Shown here: one piece after another, positions 51,310-61,802 of the stretch
How the letters are laid out: each line of letters opens with the position of its first letter
How positions within the stretch are numbered: position 1 is the stretch's first letter
Assembly: GCF_015291665.1 (NCBI RefSeq)
Contig: NZ_CP030049.1
Coordinates: 62,001-126,000 of the forward strand
Source of the DNA: Bradyrhizobium sp. CCBAU 53338
Lineage (GTDB): Bacteria; Pseudomonadota; Alphaproteobacteria; Rhizobiales; Xanthobacteraceae
Direction: 5' to 3'
Length of the DNA stretch: 64,000 bases
The notes under the pieces: generated by a model
What the model saw: the letters and a program-made list of their open reading frames with translations, nothing else
What the model was told of the DNA's origin: nothing
Database searches by the model: none
Made by a program: the position numbers and the translations under genes

Positions 51310-52773
51310 TTAGAGTGAATAGGGCTGCAGCTCAGCTTTGATCGTCACCCATTGCCATTGAGTGAACTCTTCCCAGTTAGCGATACCGCCGATCGATGTG
51401 CCATTGCCCGATGTGCCGGAGCCGCCGAAGGGATTGACCACATCGTCGTTGATCGTCTGATCATTGATGTGTAGCAAACCCGTTCGTAATTGCTCGCCAA
51501 TTGCCATTGCCCTGCCGATGTTGCGCGAGATGATCACAGCAGAGAGCCCATATTCGGTATCATTCGCCATTTGCCCGGCCTGTACATCCGTCTCAAATGG
51601 GACAAGCACCGCGACCGGAGCGAAGAGCTCGTCACGATAGGCCGGATTGGTGGGTGAGATCTCCGCCAGCACGGAGGGCTGAAGAAACAGGCCCTCCGCC
51701 TTGCCTCCCGTTAGCAGCCGAGCTCCCTCGGTGACGGAGCGGTCAATCAGGGTTAGTGCATGATTTAGCTGATGCTGATTGATCATCGGACCGAGGGCAA
51801 CGGAAGGGTCGAGAGGGTTGCCAACTTTCAAAGTCTTCGCATATCTGACGAGCGCATCGCTGAAAGCGTCGAAGATGTTTCTCTGCACGAGAATGCGTCC
51901 AGCGCTCATGCAAACTTGTCCTTGATGAAAGAACGCCGAAAAGGCGGCGGCACGAACGGCGGTATCCAGATCTGCGTCGTCTAGGATGATAAGTGAGTTC
52001 TTGCCGCCAAGTTCGAGGGACACCTTCTTGAGATGCTGTCCAGCCACCTGTCCGACCATTCGCCCCGCCCTGCTCGACCCGGTAAATTGGATCATCGCCA
52101 CATTGGGGTCCTTGCACAGAGCCTCACCAGCATCCTCTCGACCGGGCAGCACCTGAAGAACGCCTTTCGGCACACCCGCCAATTCGAAGAGGCGCGCAAT
52201 AACGAAGCCACCACAAATAGCAGTCCGCAGATCCGGCTTGACTACCACCGCGTTTCCGACGGCCAGGGCCGGCGCAATGGCGCGCTCGGCAAGGTAGAGC
52301 GGGAAATTGAAGGGTGATATCACGCCGATCACCCCGAGTGGGCGTCGCCGCACGAAGCTGATGCGCCCTCCCGGGCTTGGAAGCACGTTCCCTTGAGCTT
52401 GCGAGGGCATCGCAGCCGCAAGCCGGATTGCTTTGAGCGTACCTGCGAGCTCGATCTCAGCCTTCAAGCGGACCGCGCCGCTCTCTCGCATGATCCAGGT
52501 GACGATGTCATCCCTATAACGCTCGCCGACTTCGCACGCCTTTAGAAGTATGTTTTCGCGTGCATCTGGCGCCGTCGCGGCCCACGAGACCTGCGCCTGC
52601 CGTGCATTCGCAGAAGCGCTCCCAATGTCGACCGCGCTTGCAAGACCAACCTTACCAATCACCGCACCGGTCGCAGGTTCGACTGCCTCAAAGGCGGATT
52701 TGCTAGATGACCATTCGCCCGTGAAGAATTGCCCAGTCAGCACCGAGCCTGCCACGATGTTGTCGCTAACCAT
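51310..52773 (-). CDS. Aldehyde dehydrogenase (benzaldehyde/vanillin dehydrogenase-like)
   Basis: This 487-residue NAD(P)-dependent ALDH has SPFNFPLYLAERAIAPALAV with the catalytic Asn, VVVKPD, IQFTGSSRAGRMVGQ, the Glu base in VSLELGGKNSLIIL and the Cys nucleophile in FHQGQVCMSAGRILV. NPFGGSGTSGNGTSIGGIAN is typical of aryl-aldehyde dehydrogenases. The ATG at 52773 is better spaced from GGAGA than the ATG three codons upstream. It oxidises an aromatic aldehyde to the acid, and so might feed the aromatic locus 2-15 kb away. The next gene upstream is a broken MpaB-like oxygenase, possibly its former operon partner. Confidence 0.9.
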   Translation of the reverse strand: MVSDNIVAGSVLTGQFFTGEWSSSKSAFEAVEPATGAVIGKVGLASAVDIGSASANARQAQVSWAATAPDARENILLKACEVGERYRDDIVTWIMRESGAVRLKAEIELAGTLKAIRLAAAMPSQAQGNVLPSPGGRISFVRRRPLGVIGVISPFNFPLYLAERAIAPALAVGNAVVVKPDLRTAICGGFVIARLFELAGVPKGVLQVLPGREDAGEALCKDPNVAMIQFTGSSRAGRMVGQVAGQHLKKVSLELGGKNSLIILDDADLDTAVRAAAFSAFFHQGQVCMSAGRILVQRNIFDAFSDALVRYAKTLKVGNPLDPSVALGPMINQHQLNHALTLIDRSVTEGARLLTGGKAEGLFLQPSVLAEISPTNPAYRDELFAPVAVLVPFETDVQAGQMANDTEYGLSAVIISRNIGRAMAIGEQLRTGLLHINDQTINDDVVNPFGGSGTSGNGTSIGGIANWEEFTQWQWVTIKAELQPYSL

Positions 52774-52831
52774 TTCTTTCATTCTCCAAAATGTCCCGGG
52801 TCAATTGGCGTCGAGCACGCTCGACTGCTTC

Positions 52832-53853
52832 TCAAGAGCCCTCACCTGAACGGCGGGGGCGGATTGTCCAGGTGCACTTCAGCGCAGCATGATAGGGACA
52901 GCCAGCCCATGCCTGATCCTCGGCATGACGTCCGATAAAGTAGGATGGAAACTGTTCATCAAGGACATTGATCCGATTACGCAGCTTCTTCCTGTTTTCC
53001 GCCGGCATACTGCTCCTTTGTTCCATGTAGCTGATCCGCGGATCAGGAAGGAGCGTCTTTGCAATCCAGGCCACGCAGCCCAACGATCGCGGTATGAGTA
53101 CTTGAGCCAAGGGATGCGCCGGCGGAATGCCATGCGCCTTCAGCGTCGAAGGCAGCGCCATTGATCGCAACATCTGGTGACCCAACCACCGCAAGCCTGG
53201 CGGAAAATAGCGATAGCTGAACTGATCGAAGAGCGCGTTGACGATCAGATTCCCTCTCTCGGTCACTGATCGCTCCCTGCTTTCGAAATCCCGGCAAAAT
53301 GCAACGAGACCGTCCCAGTCCTTAGGATACCCGTGTAAAGGTACGCCACCTTCGGCGACGAATAGCTTTGCCATCTCACCCCAAAACTTGTGAGCTGCTA
53401 TTTTTGCTTCTCGTTGAAGCCCTTCAATCCCATCGCCTTGAATGCCAGATCCATGGCGATCGCCGTGAAGGCAAGCGTGTAGATCTAATCTTCGTGATCA
53501 GAAAAATCGCCCGGGTACTGTTTGGCATAATGGGCGTGGAGCTTGTTGATGTTTTCGACGGATTTGATGGTGCGATCGTCCTGAGGACCGTAATACCACC
53601 AGGTTGTGTTGTTGATTCCGGTCTGTTCGGCGCGATGAGTGGCTCTATAAAGAAGCTTTCCGCCATCCTCGCGCCAAACGGCCCGAGCGCCCCACTCAGT
53701 CACTACGAAGTTGGGAAATGTGAAACAATACGAAAAATTCTGTATGAAATCCGTCAGGCCGTAACAGCTGGATAGCCGCCAAATTTCAGCATAATCGACG
53801 TGCGGATCGAGTTGCTCGATCCTCCTGTTGATCCACTTGTAGCCCTTCTTCAT
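52832..53853 (-). pseudogene. MpaB-like (DUF2236) oxygenase, broken
   Basis: A DUF2236/MpaB-family gene of about 340 codons can be pieced together. The start MKKGYKWINRRIEQLDPHVD at 53853 continues through WRLSSCYGLTDFIQNFSYCF, the conserved ATHRAEQT and TWWYYGPQDDRTIKSV to HED. A TAG stop follows at 53485-53487. The same frame continues IYTLAFTAIAMDLAFKAMG until a frameshift near 53398. The final part is MAKLFVAEGGVPLHGYPKDW to the stop at 52832. One nonsense and one frameshift mutation disable it. Characterised relatives include haem-dependent oxygenases. The following tail resembles its normal end. Confidence 0.82.
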
Positions 53854-55337
53854 GATCGTTACTCCGCCATTCCATGACTTCGCGGCTTGGCGCGGAGCTC
53901 GGCTTGTACAAAGAGCCGCATCGCATACGCAGGGAGTCGACCGGCGTTTCCCCAATGCGCGCAACCAGTAGCGCAGACACGAACTTCAAACTGATTTTGC
54001 AAAGGCGATTGAGCACCTAGGCGGCGCTCTTGCAAAATGCGGTGCCGCGACAACTCGTGCCGGGGCCCTGCGCAAGCTGCGGGAGGAGCTTGCCGGCGGC
54101 TGTGCATCGACTTGAGTGAGAAAAATCGAAAGCGCGCGGAAACAGGCGACCAATCGGGACGTCGCTCGAAATGAGCTACTCGGTCAAGCGAACCAAATGT
54201 TGGCTGATCCTTAAGACCAGCACACACAATCCGGACGCTCCGACTTGAGCCTGACGGAGCCTTCGACTGCTCGAACAGGCGGACTAAGCCCATCGGACGG
54301 ATCCTCCTATATGTCAGTTTTGACTTATAGTAAGAATACATCAGGTTATCGCATATGGCAATCCTTACATATTACCTGCCGGTGGACCAACCTTATGTTT
54401 TTCTGTTTCTGCTCAGCAAAGCGGAATTCCCGAATGCGGGGCGGCGAGGTGTGTACCGCGCTCGCCGATTGCCTGATTGAAAGGTATGAACGCGAAGAAT
54501 TCGCCGTGGCAACCGCCGAGCAGTAGCGGCAAACAAGAAGGTAGGAAGAAGTTACCACGATTGCCCTATCGAACCTTAGTCGGCATCGACGTGATCACGG
54601 ATGGCGCGATGGCCGCCTAGGCGATGAGACTTCCCTGGCGATGCGGTCACTTTATTCGGCGAAAGGATCGTAGACTTCGCACTTCATGCGAGCTTAGACG
54701 GAGGTGCCTCCGTCGATGTTCTTGCGCAGCTCCGAGGAAAGAACGTCCGGACTTGTGTTGAACGTTAATATCTGACTTAACGATGCGACCAGCGAGTGTC
54801 GTCGCGAAAACCGAACAACGAAATGGTCAAACATCAGATTAATGCTCACACCTTTGGTCAACTCGAAGAACCGAGACTGACATCCGAGATGTTGTTGTCG
54901 ATAGCAAAGCTCGCAACCCTGCTCCAATTCGAACCATGCCGTCTCCGGAGCCGGCGGATCATTATCAGCTGAATGCCGCCCTCTCGGCAAAAGCGATCAT
55001 GGCGACTGCGCCTTATGTGCATGTCGCGGAAAGGGTCGTGATTGTGCCTGACGCAATCACCCTATTCGGCGTAACAGCGGCGAGAGAGCGTCCCCGCGAG
55101 AACGTATTGGCGGAGAGGCCTCTTTGAGCCCGGCCCCTATACCTCTTTCGACATCTCTCGCTCGCACCGGTGCCAGGCACCTGGGGAATTTGCCAAAGGG
55201 GTTGCGTCGAATTGGATAAAAGCGAATGAGAACTTGGCTGCTCGCAGAAACTAGATCGGCATCTCAACGTCTTTCAGCATTTCGAATCCGCGCGTAGCGT
55301 TGGCTCTCGTCAGGCTCCGGCAAGCCAAGAGATCTGC
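53854..55337. other. Decayed, gene-poor region
   Basis: Nearly 1.5 kb without a gene I can support. Short open stretches (54394-54525 plus; 54694-54990 minus; 54936-55127 plus) have no family signature. A strong palindrome lies at 54308-54329. The region sits between two broken genes and probably represents DNA under decay. Confidence 0.5.
54308..54329. promoter_or_regulatory. Operator-like palindrome ATAnGTCA-N4-TGACnTAT
   Basis: TATATGTCA (54308-54316), four bases, then TGACTTATA (54321-54329) form a 9-bp inverted repeat with one mismatch in an AT-rich patch. A sister site lies at 56903. It is about 450 nt upstream of the broken MpaB-like gene. Confidence 0.5.
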
Positions 55338-56461
55338 CTACTGGTTTAGCTGCGGCAACGGCTGGATAGCGGATGTGGCTCTCTGTGATGCAGCAATGAA
55401 GCAGCAGAGAGCAATGAGATCGACGGCCGCTGCCGCCGACCCGAGACCAAGATAGCCAGTCGTCTGGACCAATGTCCCGCCCAGGAGCGGTCCAATCATG
55501 TTGCCGACCAACATGGCTGGGGTCGCAGCAACCGCGCGCCCGGTGAGATCAAGGCGCGCGAGATGCCCGAAGACAAAAGTATGCGTGAACAACATTATGA
55601 ACGGGAAAACGACCGCTCCGACCGCATACGGCAAGAAACCGCTAGAGCAAGAGATTAGGACAGCTACCGCTCCCTGCAGCAGGGTTCCAGTCATCGCGAC
55701 CCGCATCGGCGGAAGCCGCTTTTGGAGAAACGCGGCGAGCAGGGTCGGTGTCATAGCCACCAGACCTAACGTGACCAGAACGCTTTGGATCTGGACAGGC
55801 GACAGTCCGCGATCGGTGCCCATCGGTTGTAGGAAACTGAATATCATTGCCTGGACGAGCGACATCAGGACGATTCCAGTGATAATGAACCACACAGGGC
55901 GTGTGAATCCAGCGGCATCCCTGACGAGGTCTTCGCTGATGGAAGCAGAGGGAAAGAAGAAAGTCGCTATTGCGGCTGCCACGGCCGTAACTGCGGCAAA
56001 GACCTCAAAGATGGCTGGTGGACCGAATTTCGTGATGAGAGTCGCCGATGCGCCGAGCAATATTACCGCGAAGACTCCAAGCGTTAACCCCCCCATTGCA
56101 AAGACACGATGTGGGTTATCCGTGCGACTCCTGTCGCCAATCCAGCGACGAAGTGGCCAACTGCCAGAATGCTAAATTCGGTGAAGCCGGCCATCACATA
56201 GAAGGTCCCGGCACTGATGCCGAAGCCCAGCGTCGGCATCCAGCGCCCCGGAGCGCGATGGAAGAATGGCGATAGTGTAACGCTTGCAAAGACCATGGCT
56301 CCTAGAAAGAGGGTCGGAAGCGCCCCCGCTCGCGCCGGTGAAAACGCATATTCCGAGATCAGAACACCGACCCAAATCGGAAGTGCGGGCTGGTCTATCA
56401 TCCCAGCCATGTGCCCTGTCACTAATGAAATCTTTGACCCCAACGAGTTAATCTGCGCCAT
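55338..56461 (-). pseudogene. MFS transporter, broken by deletion and frameshift
   Basis: The N-terminal part starts at the ATG 56461 (GGGAGGAAAAA upstream): LVTGHMAGMIDQPALPIWVG, SPARAGALPTLFLGAMVFAS and GHFVAGLATG. Near 56110-56125 the frame changes and family sequence is missing. The rest continues TDNPHRVFAMGGLTLGVFAV, then GPPAIFEVFAAVTAVAAAIA, MGTDRGLSPVQIQSVLVTLG and GNMIGPLLGGTLVQTTGYLG, to the stop at 55338. The combined protein is about 375 residues with roughly ten hydrophobic segments, like small aromatic-acid or drug MFS carriers. The deletion at the TM4/TM5 area and the frameshift should abolish function. Confidence 0.82.
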
Positions 56462-57630
56462 TTTTTCCTCCCGTATGATAGTCGGCCCTCGTGAATTGCA
56501 GCTCCGCACCGATGCAGGCATGATGAAGGCATCCGACAGCTATGGAGAGCCGCGACGCTCGCTCCCCACTGCCATCGAAACTCTTGAGCTGCCGGCGCGC
56601 GCCTCACAGAGTGCTTTGCTATCCATCGAGAGCATCATGGATGAGAGCTCTAGACGGGACGATTGCCCGTTGCTTCAACTAGCCATCGCGGCCAATTACC
56701 AATGGCATCTGCACAAAGCGCAGCTGCTTGCGAAAATGGCTTCACCGTTGATCAGCAATTGAGGATACCCAGCACCGGTCAGAGCGTTTGGTGCAGAGTT
56801 CGGACGTCATTCCGAACAGGTCAGGTGCGTCCACCCCCGAGCGGCAATTCACGGCCTTCCTCCATATGTCATTTATTACTTACTGGCTAGCAGGCATGAA
56901 CATATATGTCAAATCTGACGTATGGATGCGCGTGGCCGGCAACTATGCAGAACCGCAAAGAGCGCCAGATTTGAAGCTTGGGGCTTTTGTTGTGCCCACG
57001 AGAATACGCCGATTGGGACGGCTGATGTCGTCGCATTCGACAACGTCTGGCAGGAGAGCAGACCTGATAAGAAGGTCTACGACATTGCTAGCAGTGGTCT
57101 TGTTCTCGACCATACCCATGTTGCGCCGTGCGCTTTCATAAGCACGGTCGGAAACGCACGTCCGAGCCACGTCGACTGTAGCTGGGCCGAGTTCGACGCG
57201 TCACCGGCATTCTGAGACGAGACCAATGTGCCACGCTCCTGATCAATTCAGTGGCGCTGCGCTTTCGATAGCCGTGGACGCTACGGGAGAGACATTCAGG
57301 ACGATGATGTGGCGAGCTTTTTTAACGTCGTTCTGGTGCTCGGTCTCGCGATCGATTGTTTGATTCTCCTAAGGACCATCACTCGGTAGCTCGACAGCTA
57401 CGGCGGTGACATCATTTCACGACGCTCGTGGATTGTGAAAGCGCGGTGAACGTCGTGCGACGCTGCCGGCAATCGCCGATCGTCGTGCACCGGATCGCCA
57501 AGCCCGAAGAGCTCTACGGTCGGATCCGGTGCAGGGAAAGGCATCACGAACTCCCGGTACAAACCGGCGCGGAGCGTGGCGGTTACCAAGCAGGACGCCA
57601 AAGGCCTTGTGGCATCGCGCTCGGGCTTCC
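56462..57630. other. Gene-poor region between broken MFS and RND operon
   Basis: No gene is recognisable in about 1.17 kb. An open plus-strand stretch at 56922-57215 (97 codons, EAWGFCCAHENTPIGTADVV and others) has no known family. Two palindromic operator-like sites sit at 56864-56883 and 56903-56924. Confidence 0.45.
56864..56924. promoter_or_regulatory. Paired operator-like palindromes
   Basis: TATATGTCA (56903-56911), AATC, TGACGTATG (56916-56924) repeats the pattern of the 54308 site (ATAnGTCA-N4-TGACnTAT). A weaker copy, ATATGTCA-TTTA-TTACTTAC, lies at 56864-56883. The spacing of 39-40 nt between the two sites is near four helical turns, which fits cooperative binding. Their regulator and target are not identified. 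Confidence 0.5.
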
Positions 57631-60600
57631 CTATGGTGAGCTGGCCCTGGCGAGCCTGCTGGGCTCCTCCTGGCGCGAAGAAGAGTCCTTTAGTGGGGCT
57701 TCTACACGGAACCAGGCGATGTAAAGCGCCGGCAAGAAAAAGAGAGTCAGGAAGGTCGCAGCCATGATGCCACCGATCATCGATAGCGCCATAGGACCCC
57801 AGAAGACCTGCGGCGCGATCGGAAGCATGCCGAGGCTTGCTGCGGCGGCCGTCAGCAGGATTGGCCGCATGCGATGCTGTGTTGCCAGCACGACTGCCGA
57901 CCATTGATCGTGACCCTCGTCAAGCATTTCGTCGATCTGCGCCATCAAGATAATCGAATTGCGAATGATGATCCCGATAAGGGCTAACGTACCGAGAATC
58001 GCGACAAAACCCATCGGTTTTCCGGATACGAGGAGAGCGAACACAACGCCGATCAAGCCGAGGGGAGCCACGCTTACGACAAGGAACAGCTTCGCAAAGC
58101 TTTGCAGCTGGACCATAATGAAGAACGCCATCGCAAGCAGCATCACAGGCACGACCGCAACGATTGGACCCTGACCCTTTGAGCTCTCCTCGACGGCGCC
58201 TCCGGTTGCGATCTTCATCGACGCCGGCAGGTTCGCGGCGAAGGTCTCGATAGCCGGCGCAAGCTGTTGGACGACAGTTGCCGGTTGCGTGCCATCGTGG
58301 ATGGTGCCTCGAATCGTGATTGTTGGGACACGGTCGCGTCGCCAAATAATGGGCTGCTCCAGGTCATAGCGAAGTGTTGCGAACGAGAGCAACGGGACCA
58401 CCTGTCCATTGCCAGTCGGGATCTGCAACGACTGCAGCGTTTCGATTCGGCTGCGTTCGTCGTTTGCGGCGCGCCCAACGATGTTGACCTGATAAATGCT
58501 ATCGCGCATCTGTGTAATGGACGTCCCGCCGACAAGGCCGTTCAGTATCGAGGCAACATCGACGGAGTCGAGCCCGAGCTGCCTCGCCTTGTCTTGCGCT
58601 ATTTCGACTTGAACGACCTTGCCTGGCTCGTTCCAATCAAATGTCGGAGGGTCAAGATGCGGGTTGTCGCTCATGATTTTGGCGATCTCCAGTGCCTTGG
58701 CGCGCAATTGCTGGATGTCCGGCCCGCTGAGGCGGTATTGCAGCGGACGTCCAACCGGAGGTCCAAGGTCGAGCGGGTGGATGAAGACGTCGATCCCGAT
58801 GAATTGATCGGCCGCGGTCTTTCGCAATCTGCTTTCGATCCGATTGCGAGCTTCAAGTGACTTGGCTACGACGACCACCTGGCCGAAATAGTTAAAGGCC
58901 ATCTGCTGGTCGAGTGGCAGATAGAAGCGGATCGCACCTTGCCCAACATAAGAGCTCCAGCTTTCGACGTCAGGATCGGAGGCCAGCCCTTTTTCGAACT
59001 GGTCGATCTGCTTCTTGGTCTCAAGGATCGTGCTGCCCTGCGGAAGCGTCAAGTCGACGAGCAGCTCGGACCGGTCTGACGACGGGAAGAACTGCTGCTG
59101 CACAAATCCCATACCGACGATTGCCACCGCGAGCAGACCGAGGCTTCCGCCGATTGTGACCCAGCGGAAGCGCATCGCGGCCTCCAGTAGAACGACAAAG
59201 TAGCGGGATAGCCGGCCGACACCGATATGGTCGTGATGTTTCATGGTTTTTGGAAGGACCATGACGCCGATCAGTGGAGCGAACAGAACGGCTACCACCC
59301 AGCTGGTTAGTAGCGATGCTGCGATTACGAGGAACAGAGTGTAGGTGTATTCGCCAGCCGATGAGCCGTTGAACCCAATCGGGATAAAGCCTGCGACAGT
59401 TACCAGGGTTCCGGTTAGCATCGGAAATGCGGTCGAGGTGTAAGCAAAGGTCACTGCGTTATAGAGATTGTCCCCGCGCTCAAGGCGGTGCACCATCATC
59501 TCGACTGTTATCATTGCATCATCGACGAGCAGTCCAAGCGCGATGATCAGCGCACCTAGGGAAATGCGCTGCAGCGTTACTCCAAAATACTGCATGATGA
59601 CGAACACGACCGCCAGCACGAGCGGAATTGAGAACGAGACCACCAGCCCTGCCCTCACTCCAAGACTGATCAGGCTTACCACCAACACGATGGCTATGGC
59701 CTCAACGAGCGCTTCGGTGAAGCCGCCGACTGCCTGCTCAACTATCTTCGGCTGATCGGAAACCAGGTGGAGTTCGACGCCTACCGGAAGCGTGGCCAAG
59801 ATGTCGCGCATCTTTGCTCTCAGCGCCTCACCAAATTGAAGCACATTGCTAGAGGCCATCATCGCGATGCCGAGCCCGATCGCAGGCTTTCCATCGACAC
59901 GAAATAGCGGATCGGGTGGATCGCGATATCCACGGGTGATGGTCGCGACGTCGCTAAGCGGAAGGAAGCGGTTGTCGATGCGCAGGTTGGTGCTTCGAAG
60001 GGCCTCTTCCGAAGCGAATTGACCGCTTACGCGCAGCGAAACTTGTTCTGGGCCCGCTTGTACGACGCCTGACGGCTGCACTGTGTTTTGATTTTGCAGT
60101 GTCTTGATGAGCGACTGCATATTAAGACCGAGTGCCGCCAGCTTGCGCGTGGAGATGTCGAGATAGATGACCTCATCTTGTGCTCCGATCACCGTGATCT
60201 TGCCGATGCTTGGCACGGTGAGAAGTTCCGAGCGCACCCGCTCGACATAGTCGCGCAATTGCCGTGGGCTGAGTCCGTCGGACGTAAACGCGTAGATGTT
60301 GCCGAAGACATCGCCAAATTCGTCGTTGAAGGAGGCTGCGCCTACGCCTGAAGGCAGGGTGTACTGGATGTCCTGAACATGTTTGCGGACCTCATAGAAT
60401 AGCCACGGCACGTCCTTTGGCTTGGTGGTGTCCTTCAGATTGACCAAAATCGTGGTCTGACCGGGCGTCGTGTAGCTCTTGACGTAGTCGACCGCGCCGA
60501 TCTGTTTCACCTCCTTTTCAATCCGGTCGGTCACTTGATTGAGCATGTCGTCAACCGTCGCGCCGGGCCATTGTTGCTGGATCACCATAGTCTTGATGGT

Positions 60601-60729
60601 GAACGGAGGATCTTCCTCGCGACCGAGGCTGCGGTAGGCGAGCAGGCCCGCTATCGCGGACGCTATCATCAGGAACCAAACGAACGAGCGATGCTTTAGG
60701 GCCCATTCAGATAGATTGAAGGAGGTCAC
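57631..60729 (-). CDS. RND efflux transporter, inner-membrane pump (HAE1/AcrB-like)
   Basis: This 1032-residue proton-driven pump has the RND duplicated layout with 12 TM segments. TM1 starts at residue 9 (LKHRSFVWFLMIASAIAGLL). The TM4 proton-relay pair is in IALGLLVDDAMITVEMMVHR (Asp-Asp). The second half opens with RFRWVTIGGSLGLLAVAIVG, and the final TM bundle has GIIIRNSIILMAQIDEMLDE and MALSMIGGIMAATFLTLFFL. Two large periplasmic loops lie between. Its ATG overlaps the stop of the adaptor gene by 4 nt. The operon encodes two adaptors but no outer-membrane channel, so a TolC-type partner must come from elsewhere. Confidence 0.94.
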   Translation of the reverse strand: MTSFNLSEWALKHRSFVWFLMIASAIAGLLAYRSLGREEDPPFTIKTMVIQQQWPGATVDDMLNQVTDRIEKEVKQIGAVDYVKSYTTPGQTTILVNLKDTTKPKDVPWLFYEVRKHVQDIQYTLPSGVGAASFNDEFGDVFGNIYAFTSDGLSPRQLRDYVERVRSELLTVPSIGKITVIGAQDEVIYLDISTRKLAALGLNMQSLIKTLQNQNTVQPSGVVQAGPEQVSLRVSGQFASEEALRSTNLRIDNRFLPLSDVATITRGYRDPPDPLFRVDGKPAIGLGIAMMASSNVLQFGEALRAKMRDILATLPVGVELHLVSDQPKIVEQAVGGFTEALVEAIAIVLVVSLISLGVRAGLVVSFSIPLVLAVVFVIMQYFGVTLQRISLGALIIALGLLVDDAMITVEMMVHRLERGDNLYNAVTFAYTSTAFPMLTGTLVTVAGFIPIGFNGSSAGEYTYTLFLVIAASLLTSWVVAVLFAPLIGVMVLPKTMKHHDHIGVGRLSRYFVVLLEAAMRFRWVTIGGSLGLLAVAIVGMGFVQQQFFPSSDRSELLVDLTLPQGSTILETKKQIDQFEKGLASDPDVESWSSYVGQGAIRFYLPLDQQMAFNYFGQVVVVAKSLEARNRIESRLRKTAADQFIGIDVFIHPLDLGPPVGRPLQYRLSGPDIQQLRAKALEIAKIMSDNPHLDPPTFDWNEPGKVVQVEIAQDKARQLGLDSVDVASILNGLVGGTSITQMRDSIYQVNIVGRAANDERSRIETLQSLQIPTGNGQVVPLLSFATLRYDLEQPIIWRRDRVPTITIRGTIHDGTQPATVVQQLAPAIETFAANLPASMKIATGGAVEESSKGQGPIVAVVPVMLLAMAFFIMVQLQSFAKLFLVVSVAPLGLIGVVFALLVSGKPMGFVAILGTLALIGIIIRNSIILMAQIDEMLDEGHDQWSAVVLATQHRMRPILLTAAAASLGMLPIAPQVFWGPMALSMIGGIMAATFLTLFFLPALYIAWFRVEAPLKDSSSRQEEPSRLARASSP

Positions 60730-61802
60730 GACTGATTCTCTTGCAAAAGTTTGACGAGTTGTCCTTCGGAGAGGGAATGCACGCCGGCAGTGATGACGCG
60801 ATCGCCAATCGACAAGCCGGATGTAACTGCCACGCGGTCTCCCCTGTGGGCGCCGAGCATCACAGGACGTGCTAGAGCCCTCTTGTTTGCTCCCACGATC
60901 CAGACGGCGTCCTGACCTTCGATTTTCAAAAGAGCACTAACCGGAATCTCCATTTGGCCCTCCTGTGCAGCCGCGAGGCGGATCGTGGTTCCCAGCCGAA
61001 ACGCTTCAGGTGGATCTTCGATGGTGAACCGAATGCGCCGAGTTCTGGTCGAGGAGTCCGACTGCGGCGCGATCTCACGGACGACCGCCTTGGCTGCGAT
61101 GCTATCCTGGACGAGGAGCGATGCCCGAGAGGATGAACCTTCGATGAATTGGCCAATTCGGTCGTCCGGTATGTCGAACACACCGTCGCGAAAAGTTGGG
61201 CGAGCGATGGTGACAACCGTCTGGCCTACCGAGACGACCTGGCCGATTTCCGTGGACCAGGAGACGACGACACCGTCATAGCTGCTGTTTAGGGTCGTGT
61301 AGCCGAGTTGTTCGGTCGCCTTCTGCAGACTCGCCTCAGCTTGCGTGGCGCGTGATTGGGCGCTCTGCTGGGCTGCTGTTGCCGCATCGAGGTCCGCCTG
61401 TGTCCCGCTGCCCGTGCTGAACAGTTTGTGCTTTCGTTCCAGAGTGGCCTCGGCATTGGCAAGGACCGCTCGAGCGTTGGCCAGATCGGCCTGGCTTGAG
61501 ACGATCGCGAGCTGCGCGACGGTCGAATCAAGGGACCCGAGTCTTTGCCCCTTGGCAACGAGATCTCCCACATTGACGTCGCGCGAGCTCATTCGCCCCA
61601 TTGTTTGAAAGCCAAGCTCGGCCTGGTACCGAGGCTGCACCGTTCCGGTGAAGGTGTCGATCCTCTACGAGGCCGGTTGCACAACCATGGTGAGCACGGG
61701 ACGAATGACGGGCGATTCGAGGCTCTTCTCCTCGCACCCGGAAAGCGCCGCGGCGCAGGCGAAAAGTAGCAGCCGCAAGACCGTGGGTGCGGGCGACGTC
61801 AT
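60726..61802 (-). pseudogene. RND adaptor lipoprotein interrupted by an in-frame amber codon
   Basis: From an ATG at 61802, overlapping the previous gene by ATGA, the frame encodes a lipoprotein leader (TVLRLLLFACAAALSGCEEK, lipobox LSGC) and SPVIRPVLTMVVQPAS. A TAG follows at 61665-61667. The same frame then continues RIDTFTGTVQPRYQAELGFQ and a complete HlyD-like adaptor to 60726: biotinyl-lipoyl half MSSRDVNVGDLVAKGQRLGS, helical hairpin, SYDGVVVSWSTEIGQVVSVG, and beta-barrel. A GTG at 61640 could restart translation but would lack the export signal. Only one base separates it from an intact gene, so this is either a recent nonsense mutation, a suppressible codon or an error. Confidence 0.83.

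Noticed and set aside
54694..55127. Open frames on both strands in the decayed region
   Set aside because: No family match, no ribosome site and unusual composition; treated as non-coding.
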